From: Adiantum capillus-veneris
Lineage: Eukaryota > Streptophyta > Polypodiopsida > Polypodiales > Pteridaceae
Assembly (NCBI GenBank): GCA_014529385.2
Contig: CM043969.1
Coordinates: 67,218,676-67,282,675, forward strand
DNA: 64,000 nucleotides
Reading direction: 5' to 3'
Below, one piece after another: positions 44,581 to 55,561 of the stretch. The notes below the pieces were generated by a model. That model was not told where the DNA came from and did no database searches. It saw nothing but the letters and a program-made list of their open reading frames with translations. Both the position numbers and the translations under genes were made by a program. Within the stretch, counting starts at the first letter, position 1. Each line of letters opens with the position of its first letter.

Positions 44581-45303
44581 ATTCCCTGCACTAAGCTCTA
44601 ATAACACTCTAGGCTGCTTTGTGGTGCATTATGAAACATCGGAAAGGTAGAGAAAGAAGGTGTGTGGCTTGTTGAGAAGGATTTGTAACCTTTGTTTTTG
44701 CTGCAATGTACTGTTTTTGTTAATAAGGTGTTGCAATGTACTGTGTTTCTGTTGATAAGGTGTTAGCTTTAAGGTATTGGATCTATAATGTTAGATCTGT
44801 AAGGTATAGTAAGTAGATCTCTCAATTAATTAGTTATTGTAGTACTGTGTTAGTGTGTAGCACTAGCTCTGTTAGTTGCAAGTAGGTAGGTAAGGTGTGT
44901 GTGTACTCGCGCGCGGGGCGCGATCGCAGCGACCTTATCCCAAATATATTAAAAAATCATTAAAATTTTTTAAAAATTTTAAAGGTAGGACCAGGATCGA
45001 GAATATTCCCCAGGCCAAATCTCAAGCCTACGGTCAGGCTCAAGCCTCAGTCACCCTTTAGAATTACTTATTTTAGCCTTACACCTAAGTAAAAATCGAC
45101 CCTTTTGAGATGAACGGAGCTTCGAGTAACCGAGTGCTCTGTTGTAAAGCACACCACGACCCCCTGAGCGATACACTTGTTTTGAGCTATCACATGCTCT
45201 AATCCAAAAACCGATCATAAAAAGACATTAAAAAACATTAAAAAACTAGTGAAAACGGGGTGCAAAACGCCTAAAAAATCAAGCGGTTAACCATCGAGGG
45301 TAT
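44581..45303 (+). other. D leader
   Basis: Non-coding. It includes a tandem pair of about 32-bp units (GCAATGTACTGTnTTTnTGTT, 44702-44763) and a GC-only patch (44908-44930). No gag ORF. Confidence 0.5.
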
Positions 45304-45741
45304 TTGCCGATGCTTGTAGGGTGCCAAAGGTACATACATCTGCGCTCTGGTCGTGTGCTAGAGGCCGAGCAGCTAGCAAGCACTTTGCCTTACGAGGGTT
45401 CTCAATACCCACCTACCTTAGGTTCCGGGCCCTTGGCGGGGACCCAAGGTAGTACCATTCAGGACCCACATATTGCATCCAGTGACTCTTCCTCTGACTA
45501 CAACGTCATGGAGGGTTACCCAATGCCTAATCCCAATAGCTCAAGCCAAGACATGCATGCCATGGGCCCACGATCCGGTCGGAGCGTGCTCAACAGCTTG
45601 AAGGAAACTTTTAATAGAGCCACTCGCTCCGAACATGGAGCTAACAATGTAAAGGAGGGAGGTGGGGAAATAAATTTGTCATTCATTACCAATGTAGAGC
45701 CCGACCATTACCCTTGCCATATTCAGAACATGTGCTTTTGA
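45304..45741 (+). CDS. D short ORF upstream of RT
   Basis: 146 codons. YIHLRSGRVLEAEQ near the start resembles the LRSGR segment found at the gag-pol boundary of plant Ty3/gypsy polyproteins. The rest is Ser/Pro-rich. It ends just as the RT sequence begins in another frame, mid-domain (ERVAGKEAY), so a deletion has joined them and removed the RT N-terminus. No protease motif is present. Confidence 0.55.
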   Translation: MPMLVGCQRYIHLRSGRVLEAEQLASTLPYEGSQYPPTLGSGPLAGTQGSTIQDPHIASSDSSSDYNVMEGYPMPNPNSSSQDMHAMGPRSGRSVLNSLKETFNRATRSEHGANNVKEGGGEINLSFITNVEPDHYPCHIQNMCF

Positions 45742-46740
45742 AAGAGTTGCAGGGAAGGAAGCTTATAGCTTTTTAGATGGGTACTCTGGCTACAATTAAA
45801 TCACAATTGTGTTAGAGAACCAAACTAAAACAACCTTTATAACCAAATTTGGAGTGTTCACATTTTGTGTTATGGATTTTGGCTTAACCAATGCCCCTGC
45901 TACCTTTCAAAGATTAAAAAACACTGCTTTTAGAGAATATTTGAGGGAGTTTTGCAAAGCTTCCTTAGATGACCTTTGTGTTTATTCCTCTTGGAAAGAA
46001 CATCTATCATGCTTACAAAAAGTGTTTGAGAAGTGCGGATTGTATCGCATCTCCTTAAACCCTTTCACATGCCAATTTTGGGTTCAACATGGAGTCATTT
46101 TAGGGCATATAGTGTCCAAAAATGGGATTTCCATAGATGAGAGCAAAACTAAATCCATTGTTGAATTGCCACCACCTACAAACTATAAAGGAGTTTAAAG
46201 GTTCATGGGCAATGTTGGTTATTACCGACGGTTTATTTTAAACTTTGCCAAGATAGCTTGTCCATTGTACAAACTTCTTATTAAGTTTCACTGGACCGCG
46301 GAGTGTGACCATGCTTATGAGTCATTGAAAAAGACCTTGACTAGCGCTCCTATTCTACGAGTGCCCGATTGGAATGTAATTTTCCATATGCATATTGATG
46401 CATCAAACTTTGCTATTGGGTGTGTTCTAGCTCAACCAGGAGAACATAAACTGGACTACCCCATTAGCTTTGCAAGTCGTCAATTGAATGATACCGAGAG
46501 AAACTACACCACTACAGAGCTAGAAGGTTTAGCTATGATTTATGCAGTAAAGATATTTCTACCTTCTTGCCAACAAGTTCGTTTTCTATGTGGATCATCA
46601 AGCCTTGTTGTATCTAGTATATAAACCTTGTTCCACGAGAAGAATTACACGATGGTTGTTAATTCTCCTTGACTTTGATTTTATCGTTGTGGTGAGACCT
46701 AGTAAAAGACATGTCATGACGGATCATTTGTCTTGCATAC
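45742..46740 (+). pseudogene. pol: D reverse transcriptase (partial) and RNase H
   Basis: RT begins at the RVAGKEAYSFLDGYSGYN motif. MPFGLTNAPATFQRL is changed to MDFGLTNAPATFQRL, and the catalytic YMDD position reads SLDD. A stop lies at 46196. RNase H has HMHIDASNFAIGCVL, the TTTELEGLAMIYAVK helix and, after a one-base frameshift near 46555, VDHQALLYLVY. Sequence similarity to B is high throughout, so both belong to one lineage. Confidence 0.85.
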
Positions 46741-48240
46741 CCAATGGTGAAGCCCCTATTGGAGTTGATGAATTACCCGATACTTCCTTATTTCTACTTG
46801 AGACCATGTCTGAATGGAGTGAGAAGATTGTGAACTTTCTAGTTAATGGTTTTCCACCCAAAGAGCTTCGTAATAAGGACATAGCTCAAAAACTGTTAAA
46901 AGAATGTGAACCTTATTCTCTCATTGCAGTAACTCTCTACATGCTAGGGAAGGATGATATCCTTAGACGTTGTGCCCGTGAGGATGAGTATTTATACATA
47001 TTGCAAGAAGCCCACATGGCTATAACCAGAGGACATTTCTCAGGGGAACTAACAACTAGAAAGGTGTTACAATTAGGCTATTGGTGGCCTACCTTATTTA
47101 AGGATGCATCACTTTTTGCAAAAGGATGTGATAAATGCCAACGTTACAAGATCACACAATGAAAAGATAAGATACCCTTACATCCTATTATAGTTACTCA
47201 ACCATTTGAAAAATGGGGTTTAGACTTTGTAGGCCCAGTTAGTCTGGCAGCTCGTAGCACTCAATCCCGATATATTATCTTTGCCACTGACTATGTGACA
47301 AAGTGGACGGAAGCTAGGGTGACACGTAAGACTGATGCAAGGTCAACTGTCAAGTTTCTCTTTGAGAACATTATTATAAGATTTGGTTGTCCCTTTGAGA
47401 TTGTGAATGACAATGGGACTCATTTTATAAATGGTGTGATAAAGGAACTCACAACAAACTTCATGATACCTCACCATAAGTCTACACGGTATTACCCACA
47501 AGCCAATGGCCAAGCTGAGAGTACCAACAAGACCTTAATCTCTATCTTGACTAAAATGGTGGAAGCTCATCCCACAGATTGGGATGAAGCTGACTTCAAC
47601 CCTATGGGATTATCATACTTCTTACAAAGTGGCTATTAATTGTATACCATTCAAAATGGTATATGGCCAAGAAGTAGTTATCCCATGGGAGTTTGTAATT
47701 CCTAGTCTGCGCATAGCTTCACAAGAAGTTTGGGATGGTAACCCTTTAGTTGAGCGCATATATATCCTTGAGAGGTTAGATGAAGAAAGGAAATTGGCTA
47801 TGCAAAATGCACTTGTGGAGATAGATAGGAGGAAGAAATGGTTTGATTGTCATCTAAAGAACAAATATATCAATGTTGGTGATAAAGTCCTTATGTATGG
47901 AGTGTGTAACAAAAAGACAAAGTTGAAATATATGAAAAAAGGACCATATAGAGTATGTGAAATCACCCCACAAGGTACCATTCGTGTGGAGGCTCTTGAT
48001 GGAGTTGAAACCATTGGATTCCTCAATGGGAGCAAATTTAAAAGATACTATGATCCTTTAAGCCAAGAGGAGCTACGTGACATCCATCAAAAAAAGGAAG
48101 CCAAGGCACAAACAGAATAGAAGAAGATACAAGCTCAAATTGAGGCTAAAGAGCGACAACAACTCATAAGATGCCAACAAGAGGCCAACCTTGGAGTTAC
48201 ACATGCATTCCACGTTGAAAAAGAGGATGATTGGTTGGAA
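46741..48240 (+). pseudogene. pol: D integrase with charged linker
   Basis: One zinc finger (HMAITRGH, 30 residues, CDKC) and then a stop at 47160. The core has Asp in GLDFVGP, Asp in VNDNGTHF and Glu in NGQAESTNK. A frameshift near 47583 interrupts TDWDE. The C-terminal GDKVLMYGV and GPYRVCEI (47880-47960) lead into a Lys/Glu/Gln-rich helical linker (ELRDIHQKKEAK, stop at 48118, then IQAQIEAKERQQ). The linker joins directly to the protease-like domain as in B. Confidence 0.85.
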
Positions 48241-48665
48241 TCTGACACTCCTCTATGATACCCTATTGAGCTAAATAGCACCTATGGAAAAGTGCTATAT
48301 AACGCCTTATTGGACATGGGTGCTAAGTATAATCTGCTATCATATGGGGTGCGGTGTCAGTTAGGGAAGCCACCTCTATCTGAGAGTATTATCCAAGTCA
48401 AGGATTCAACAAGAAAAAACTGCGATTTTTGAAATCTAGCACACTTATGATAGTTATGACAATGGGGTTGTAACTCAAGACTTTTTGTTCATGCCTGCTG
48501 GAACTATGGAGAGTAATATAAACCTAGGAAGCACGTGGATGATAGCCACCAAATGCACTATTGATTGGGGACTGGGGGTGTCACAACGTAGAAACCAACT
48601 CTTAGCCCTGCCACTCAAGCCATAGTCCCTGAGATATTTCCTCTTAAGGAAATAAAACCCAAAAA
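48241..48665 (+). pseudogene. D retropepsin-like protease after integrase
   Basis: NALLDMGAKYNLLSYG at about 48302-48349 matches the protease active site with T changed to M (D-M-G-A). INLGSTWM near 48515 stands for the C-terminal ILGxxWL motif, followed by TKCTIDWGLG. The B domain shows the same succession (DTGA ... LVIPWIRT ... VVPDWD). Stops and a frameshift are present. It lies inside the D LTR boundaries, so it belongs to the same element as the integrase. Confidence 0.7.
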
Positions 48666-49427
48666 TTGCATGTCCAAGAGGTTGAACCATATGTCCCCAT
48701 AGCCCAACTCTCTAGAGCTTCAGCTATTGTAATTGAAATAAAGCTTGAGATACACAAGACCCATCCTAATATAAAAAACAAAACATACAAGTGGGTCTCT
48801 ACAACTTCTTTAGTGACCATAGCTAGTGCTAAAAGACAAGAGCCTGGTAAGAGTTGTCCCACTCACCCAAAGAAATGTAAAGAAACGTTGCGTTGGATTC
48901 CTAAAATACTATTGGAATCCCAAGGCTACTATAAAGAACATGATCAAATATGGGTGCCAAAACATAAATTGTGCTCTTACTTGTCACCTGGCCCATGTGA
49001 ACCCAATCCTGTAGCTCCAAAACAAATTAAAGATCACAGAAAGGAAAAAATCACAAAATGCTACACACCTGCTCCAGAGCTAGTTTGGGTACCAAAGAAA
49101 GAACGATTTGTTTCACCTAGCTCAGGAACATGGAAGTCAAATGAAGCTTCTTGCTCTGCATGTAGTTCCTATACGGAAATAGAAGCTTCAACACAACCTC
49201 CACCTACCATTGTACATATCCATACAAACAAGGAAGAGTTTGCACCTCCCGTTGTAAGTTCACCACCTACAACAACGTTGCAAATAAAATCACGGGAGAG
49301 TACCTTACCACCCTTGCAACTAGAGGAAATGCATAGGGCGGTCAAAAAATATTGGTTAAAGCCTTCACCCATAACAACTTGGAACAATTGGTTTCAAAAG
49401 GTGACAACATCATTCCAAAAGGTATGA
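48666..49427 (+). CDS. D W-V-P-K tail ORF
   Basis: A 253-codon open frame, basic and Pro/Ser/Thr-rich, with LRWIPK, IWVPK and LVWVPK motifs spaced 30-60 residues apart. These match the B tail. Two CxxC-like patches (CYTPAPE, CSAC) do not form a recognisable zinc knuckle. A role in RNA or DNA binding is a guess. Its open frame contrasts with the broken pol upstream. Confidence 0.5.
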   Translation: MHVQEVEPYVPIAQLSRASAIVIEIKLEIHKTHPNIKNKTYKWVSTTSLVTIASAKRQEPGKSCPTHPKKCKETLRWIPKILLESQGYYKEHDQIWVPKHKLCSYLSPGPCEPNPVAPKQIKDHRKEKITKCYTPAPELVWVPKKERFVSPSSGTWKSNEASCSACSSYTEIEASTQPPPTIVHIHTNKEEFAPPVVSSPPTTTLQIKSRESTLPPLQLEEMHRAVKKYWLKPSPITTWNNWFQKVTTSFQKV

Positions 49428-51328
49428 TCTACCCAAGGAAGGGGGGAGTGTTTGCTGACATCCATCATTCACTTGCTTCCCTCTCAACCTTCCTCCCTGA
49501 CCTCTCAATCTCCCAATCTTAGGGAATGTATATATAAAGCTCTATACTTATAAATAAACAAAAATAAGAAAGTAAAAGATCAAGAGCCACCAAACAATAA
49601 TCTAGAAACTTACAAGTTCTATACATAACACAAAATCATAAAAACACATTATGCATAAGGACACAACCCTTATAAAATTTACACTCTAACCATCATCTAT
49701 CTGTGTGTATAGATATAGCTAGTATGCTAGAGTCATCCACTCCTGCCTTGGGTGAGAGGTACCCTCGTTACTTTTCACAAGTGTTTCACATGGTCTTTTT
49801 GGTGCTTGCCTGTGAATGGGATTTGGTAGGTACGCTAGCATGTGAGAGGAATTTTGATGAGTTATAATGACTGATACGTCTCTTGACCACGACTGATCCA
49901 TACTTAGTAGGTACGCTAGCATGTGAGAGGAAGTTTGACGAGTTAGAATGACTGATACGTCTCTTGACCACGACTGATCCATACTTAGTAGAGAGCGTTT
50001 CTCCCATAACACAAGCCTACCTTTTTGACCAAGATGACTATAGACATCTAGTGACCTTCTTAGTAAACATTGGTGCCTCTAATGATGAAGATGATTTATA
50101 TGATTACACGGATGGCACATATGGTCTCACGGATAATGACTTTGTTTTTCTCGACGACAAGGATAGGGGTTTATCCTTAGGGTTCACCCCCAATCTCTAC
50201 AATATCGTATTCCCTTGACTCTCTAGAGGGAGTGCAAATAATTAGGTTAGGGTTCCTTATGTGTTTAATTGTGTTCAATAAGGGTTGGTACCTCTTCCCA
50301 CTGATGTGTCTCTGGAAGGTGGATATTTGGTGGTGACTATTGTGCAGTTTGTGACTACATAAGGATGTCTTCGAAGGGCAACGATAATGGATATTTACAT
50401 GTTACAATGGATGTTCTTCATTATATCAGGTGTACTACTTCCTTTTATTTATGCTTTCCACAGTTACATGTTTGCATCTTGTCAGTTTCTAACAATGCAT
50501 AAAATTTATGAAGTTGTGACATGGTCAATTTAGATGCTATAATTTTTTCAAACTTCTAGTACCTTGTTCTTCTCTTTGAGTCTAGTCTATTAGTTGGCTT
50601 TAAGTAGGTATCAGGACCTTCGACTAAAATAGGCCACTTAATTGCTGACTTTAATTCCTATATAGTCTATTAATTGTAGTAACTTTAGTAATGTTTTACG
50701 CTATGAGGATATAGTTCTCTCTAGCTTATTCCACCTAAGTGTGACTTGTGAGTGTGGAAGTACATGTGTTAAGCGGGTATTTGAGACCTCAAGTCTCCCA
50801 CCAGCTGCTGGTATTGGAGACCTCGAGTCCCCCAACTACTCGTAGCAACTATGACAACAACAAAAAAAAAAAAAGAGAGAGAGAGAAAACAAATAGCACA
50901 AACTTCCTTGTATTTTATGTTGATCACACTTAAGTGGTATAAGTGACAAGATCACTAGTCTTTAGACCCTGATGAGCATTCCTAGGGTTAACTACTCTTT
51001 AGTCGATATTTTTTAATTAATGTTGGTCAATCTAGTACTTACTTTAGTCCTAGCACTTGTGAGCTTCTCTTAGAGTCAACCTAATAGACCTTAACTCAAT
51101 TGCATTTCATTCAGGTACTACGCTTGTTCTAGTTAGCAATGTTACAATTCATGAAATTTTTTGCATTTCCTAGAATATCATGTATGCAACTCACTTATTG
51201 CACGCCTGCACATGCTGCCTTTGAGCTTTCACAATGTTGTTTTTCTTCGGCTACAGGTACTCCTATCGTGGATCTTGATGCTGCACTATTATATTCCGAG
51301 GATGGAATCTACATCAGGAAGGAGGGCA
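49428..51328 (+). other. D 3' region
   Basis: It starts with AAGGAAGGGGGGAG|TGTTTGC (49437-49455), which looks exactly like a polypurine tract and LTR start, followed by a TATA-like TGTATATATAAAGC (49527). No second copy of that would-be LTR was found. An 81-bp tandem duplication lies at about 49826-49987. A small acidic ORF (49964-50218) and a stretch after a splice-like TTCTTCGGCTACAG (51263) are of unknown meaning. GGAAGGAGGGC at 51317-51327 is the polypurine tract of D. Confidence 0.5.
49826..49987. repeat. 81-bp tandem duplication
   Basis: Two adjacent copies beginning GTAGGTACGCTAGCATGTGA with about four differences. The unit is 27 codons long, but the frames through it have no recognisable product. 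Confidence 0.85.
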
Positions 51329-51780
51329 TGTTAACCACCGGTGTCCACTTCTAGTAGTCATGGACCGGGCTTGTCGGTCCAATAAAAAAAGTGTAAGAGT
51401 GATCGCCGATGAGAGGCGCACTCTAACTGGAAGATTCAAAGGTTAGTTGGCTAAGCATGGGCGCCCAAGTGTGAATGGAGATGGAGCAAGAGCACTCTTC
51501 AATTGCACAAATGAGAGAATGAGTATGTGTGTGTGTGTGTGTGTGTGTGATTGAGCATTGCGACGGCACAACAGCGGCGAGACGGTTGAGCGCGGCATGA
51601 TGGTAGCTCCTTCTTCTTTGCGGCGAGGAATCCACCACAAAGGCAAGCGTAGGGCGGTGAATGACACACCCTTGCTCTCTTGAGCTTGCCAGATTAGTCT
51701 GGTTGTGTGGTTGCAGCCATTTGTGGCTCGCACACAGTGTACGACAAGTCCCTTGCTTTGAAACATGCGATTGATGCACA
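51329..51780 (+). repeat. 3' LTR of D
   Basis: 452 bp, starting TGTTAACCACC and ending GATGCACA. It lacks the TATA box and GA tract of the 5' LTR. A 50-bp piece (about 51475-51524) is reversed relative to it. The remainder matches at roughly nine in ten bases. Confidence 0.75.
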
Positions 51781-52534
51781 TAGCAAGAAGCAAATTGTTT
51801 AACCTTCTATGCACTCTCTATTGCCCTATTGCCCATTCTCTTAACCCACATGCTTAATTGATTAACTCATAAGCTAAAAACCATTGATTAAGCATTCATT
51901 TGCTACCTCATGTAATAAACAAGAACCCACAATCCACATAATAGAAGAAACATGCTTCCATATTAATCCTTGATAGATACAATGAAAGCTCCAAGCTATG
52001 GAGAGCTTGAGCTATGTTTAGGGGAGCTTTATGTAGAATGAGAAAACTATACTCATGAAATGACTTAAAAAGCCCTTCATTCTTAGCTGTGTTCACTTTT
52101 ATAGGTAGTCACTTAAAAATATGTATGTTCACATTTGGGTAGACAAAACTAGGAGAAAAACTAAGAGTAAAGGTTTTTCCTAGAAGATTGATAGGCCTGA
52201 TGGTTAGAACTTGGAACTCCATGACTCCATAAATCGGCTAAGTAAATGTACAATGCACTTTGGTAAGTTTTATGTAATAAGTAGGGGAGTTGCTTCAAAA
52301 ATGTAATCCCGCACTTTATCTTCGTTCTTTCCTACTTCCCACTAAATGCCTTCTTTTGTGTTTCCCATTGATTCTCAACAGCTAGGTTTGTTAGCACTTT
52401 CCCTCGTCTTCTTGATTGATTTTGTGATGCTCTATACCCATAGCTTGGTGTTTTCTCTAAGGCATTTGTTTTTTTGTGAGCACGATAAACCAATCCACAC
52501 AAGGCCTCTATAGCTACTCAACCCACACCCTTGG

Positions 52535-52572
<38 letters not shown>

Positions 52573-53806
52573 GGCACTATAATCAAGCCCAAATCAGCCC
52601 AATTACCATCACATAACATAAGAATCCCACAGAAAAAAGGTTTCGAGCACCCAAACACCCGACTAACAACCCTCAATGAATACCCAACACTTATATACAC
52701 ACATGCACATGAAATTAGTATGTAGGGGAGAGAAAATCCTTATAATTCACAAAAATTTGATGAAGTACGATTCCAATAGAAGGGATGGCTCATAAACACA
52801 GAGCTCTTGATAGCAAAAGAGATTGAATTTACAGACGAAGCACCCACACACACACATGAAGAGCCCTATTGAATGCAGCAAATGGGTTCATTTTTGGACT
52901 AAATGGATAGCACCATTGTGTGCACAATGGCCAAAAACCCCCACCTACAAATTTACTTTGCCCTAACTAAATCCAAATGAGCAAGATATGACAAAAGCGG
53001 GCTCCTCTCACAAGCTCCCAAGGTAGCGACTTCTCTCTTGCTGATTTCCAATCTCTCACACCACCCAATTTTTTGGTTCTCCCTTTACTTTTATCTCGTT
53101 TCACACTTAGTCCCTCATTGTGGCCACCCTTGGGTATCCTTTTGTTCCATAGTTGACCTCTGAGGAGCCCACACTTCTCAGAGAATCGACTATTGTCTCC
53201 TGCATGTCTTCCTGCACACTTGGCCCTTGTTGTGTCACTGCCAAGATTCCATTTTTTTTCAACACTACACATGAGATATCACGTGAAGTGGACCCCATCT
53301 TGTCTTGAATGATGGCCTCTCTACATAACGCATCAAACTGACATTGCACATGATTTCACCAACCGTGTCTCTGCCTATGAAGGCACGCCTAGTGGGACCC
53401 ATTATCATCATGATGTCATTGCTTACAACATCTTCCTCTACAATCTACCATGCTTAAAGCTTCTCCATGATGCTACCCATGCACAAAAAGGAATTTTATT
53501 TGCAAACTAGTGCATAGAAATAAAAACAATACTACTCGCATAGTCTAGACCCATGCAGGTCCACAAGCTTGCATGCCATCGAAGATGAGCATCCATTATC
53601 TGACAATGAACATGCACTTGTATATACCCATGCTCTAAAGAGATTCATCAAAAAAATTCTAACACATCATATGGCATAGCTTTTAAGCACTAACACAAAA
53701 TATCAATGCTATGGAGCGACCCCATTAGTGCACGGAGGCTACACGGGTGTGTCAAACCCACGGCATTCACATACACACTCTACAAGGAAGATTACTTGCT
53801 TCCAAA
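51781..53806. other. Intergenic sequence between D and E
   Basis: No supported gene. It has a CA tract (52539-52570) and a weakly coding-looking minus-strand stretch around 53260-53450 that I could not assign. It ends with CCAAA at 53802-53806, the left target duplication of element E. Confidence 0.5.
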
Positions 53807-53996
53807 TGAAGGGGATCGGGGAGCACCACAGACGGAGAGTGAGAGAGAGAAGGAGACACACGACACACAGATATGGGTGGGGAGACTCAAAGAGTGAGCA
53901 GCCCCCTATACACTTACGCTATGTATAAGGTATACAAGTCAGTGGGCGCCCAGACTCTGGGCGGCCGGGCAAGGCACAGGCGCCTATACCCCAACA
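53807..53996 (-). repeat. 3' LTR of E
   Basis: 190 bp. It differs from the 5' LTR at five sites, each a transition with C or G here and T or A in the other copy. Confidence 0.9.
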
Positions 53997-54075
53997 ACCT
54001 CCCACTTAAAGGTGATTGTGCCTTTAAGCAAGAGAACCTAGTCTAAAGACTACAAAAGGCGAGAGAAAACCGCTC

Positions 54076-55047
54076 TCAACCGATGCCCACTGGCTCGCTG
54101 TGATCGTGTGCATCCGGCTGTCCTGCTCCCGTGTAAGTCCATACACCACCAGACGTACCGCACACATACTGCAAGTATGTACGCAATACCTGCATATCTC
54201 CCTCGTGCACTATGCCATCATCAGTCAAAAAACGACTGACAACCCCAACTGCAAATGCTCCCACTGCACCTGCGATATCCGGTCTCAAGATCAACATCTC
54301 ATACATGAGACCACCGAATGCCGATGCAATGCTAGCGGGCCCTGCTAGCTCTACGGAGCATGCATCAACATATATATCCCTGGCAATAGGCATCTCTGAC
54401 TGACAAGGCGTGTCAGCCACATGCATCTCCTGACTGTCCGCAAAAGACGCATCAACCTGTCGTGCAACCTCAGAGCAAACCAGCTGCTCTAGGTGTCTGC
54501 TGGAAGACATATCCTGCACAACTATATCCCCATGCTCACTGTCGAGCATAGAAAGGAATGATTGCATAATTGCTGACGTCTCAGCCTCCTCTGCAATCAT
54601 CCACTGCAAACATGACCACTCAATCTGTTGTGACTCGCTAGAGCTCTCATGCTCTAACTCCGTATGCATAGACTCTTGCACAACGTCCTCCTGTCGTGAC
54701 TCACTAGAGCAAGACCGCTCTACCTGTCTATCCTGCATAGAAGTCCCTCGCACAACTGACTCTCTGATTTGCTCAGTCACTAGCAAAGCATGCATGTCTG
54801 ACTCTGTCACCTCTCTGTGTGACTGCTCAAGTCGTGCCCCAACTGTGTGCACAACGAGCTCACTACTCTGCACTCCATGCAAAGTACCCTGCAACCCATG
54901 AGCAAAAGAGACTCGCCTGCTCTCTCGCTCTCTACCTGGCTGCGTGATCACAGAGACAACACCGTCTCTCGCGTGATCCACATGCAATGGGTAACCTGTA
55001 CCACTCCTGGCACCTCTCGCAATCACTAGCGAACCCAAATGCATCAC
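54076..55047 (-). CDS. E fused ORF: pre-integrase start, unknown acidic region, RT/RNase H remnant
   Basis: 323 open codons in the same frame as the protease upstream, from which one stop at 55060 separates it. The start (HLGSLVIARGARSGTGYPLHV) is the copia segment between protease and integrase. The end (GGLMYEMLILRPDIAGAVG ... VVSRFL ... LRTYLQYVCGTSGG) is the conserved segment before RNase H. The 170 residues between are Ser/Glu/Gln-rich with many E-S pairs and match neither integrase nor RT. The open frame across a large deletion is unusual. A new fusion protein or chance are both possible. Confidence 0.55.
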   Translation of the reverse strand: MMHLGSLVIARGARSGTGYPLHVDHARDGVVSVITQPGRERESRRVSFAHGLQGTLHGVQSSELVVHTVGARLEQSHREVTESDMHALLVTEQIRESVVRGTSMQDRQVERSCSSESRQEDVVQESMHTELEHESSSESQQIEWSCLQWMIAEEAETSAIMQSFLSMLDSEHGDIVVQDMSSSRHLEQLVCSEVARQVDASFADSQEMHVADTPCQSEMPIARDIYVDACSVELAGPASIASAFGGLMYEMLILRPDIAGAVGAFAVGVVSRFLTDDGIVHEGDMQVLRTYLQYVCGTSGGVWTYTGAGQPDAHDHSEPVGIG

Positions 55048-55059
55048 AAAATCTCGCTC

Positions 55060-55341
55060 TCATAGCGAAATCTGACATCCACAATCTCTAAGCTGACCAA
55101 TCGAGATCAAACTCACTGTCAAATCTCGTACATAGCGCACATGTCGTAACAAGTAAGATGCACCACTCGGTAATGACAGTCTCACATCTCCTGCACCTGC
55201 TATCGCATGCACCGATCCATCGGTCAAACGTACACTGCCAAGCATCCCGCTAGAATAGCTACAAAACCATTCACGCTGCGGCGTGACATGAAACATAGCA
55301 TCTGCGTCTAGCAACCACTGCGAAGGGAGTGCACTATCCAC
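55060..55341 (-). pseudogene. E copia-type protease, active site altered
   Basis: WLLDADAMFHVTP occupies the place of the W-x-x-D-S-G-A-x-x-H-x-T/V active site: the catalytic Asp remains but S and G are A and D, so it is probably inactive. The following GSVRLTDGSVHAIAGAGDV and YVRDLTVSLISIGQL segments are typical of copia protease and its flap. One in-frame TGA ends it. Confidence 0.75.
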
Positions 55342-55419
55342 ATGGATAGCATCTCATGCATAGCTCGAGGTAAAAGTGACATCCCCGTCACTAGTATACT
55401 CCGACACTACATCTGCCTC

Positions 55420-55561
55420 AACTGTCAAAGCAACTGAGTCCATGGAATCACTACATACATCTCTGAGACTGCCATGTCTCCTACGATGTCGCATACGACG
55501 AAAACAGCACCGTCTAACGTGTCCAGAATGACCACAACCAACATGTCACCTGTCGGCGTGC
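55420..55561 (-). pseudogene. E zinc-knuckle remnant
   Basis: GCGHSGHVRRCC followed by Arg-rich sequence (about 55490-55550) is the end of a CCHC knuckle. A stop falls near its first cysteine. Confidence 0.45.

Larger units (their letters stand above)
43990..51780 (+). mobile_element. Element D: complete-length Ty3/gypsy element with integrase-then-protease order
   Basis: Two direct repeats starting TGTTAACCACC (43990 and 51329) bound it. TAGCAAG flanks both outer ends (43983-43989 and 51781-51787). A polypurine tract precedes the right LTR and a primer-like site follows the left. Inside are a short pre-RT ORF, RT, RNase H, one zinc finger, integrase, protease and a W(V/I)PK tail, then 1.9 kb of further sequence. 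No gag was recognised. Ty3/gypsy normally makes 5-bp duplications, so part of the 7-bp match may be chance. Confidence 0.75.

Noticed and set aside
49451-50218. 3' LTR of D at 49451
   Set aside because: No second copy exists in the window. The TGTTAACCACC repeats at 43990 and 51329, with flanking TAGCAAG, fit as the LTR pair.
52967-53450. A host gene on the minus strand between D and E
   Set aside because: Readable only by changing frames, with no motif I recognise. It is left as unassigned intergenic sequence.
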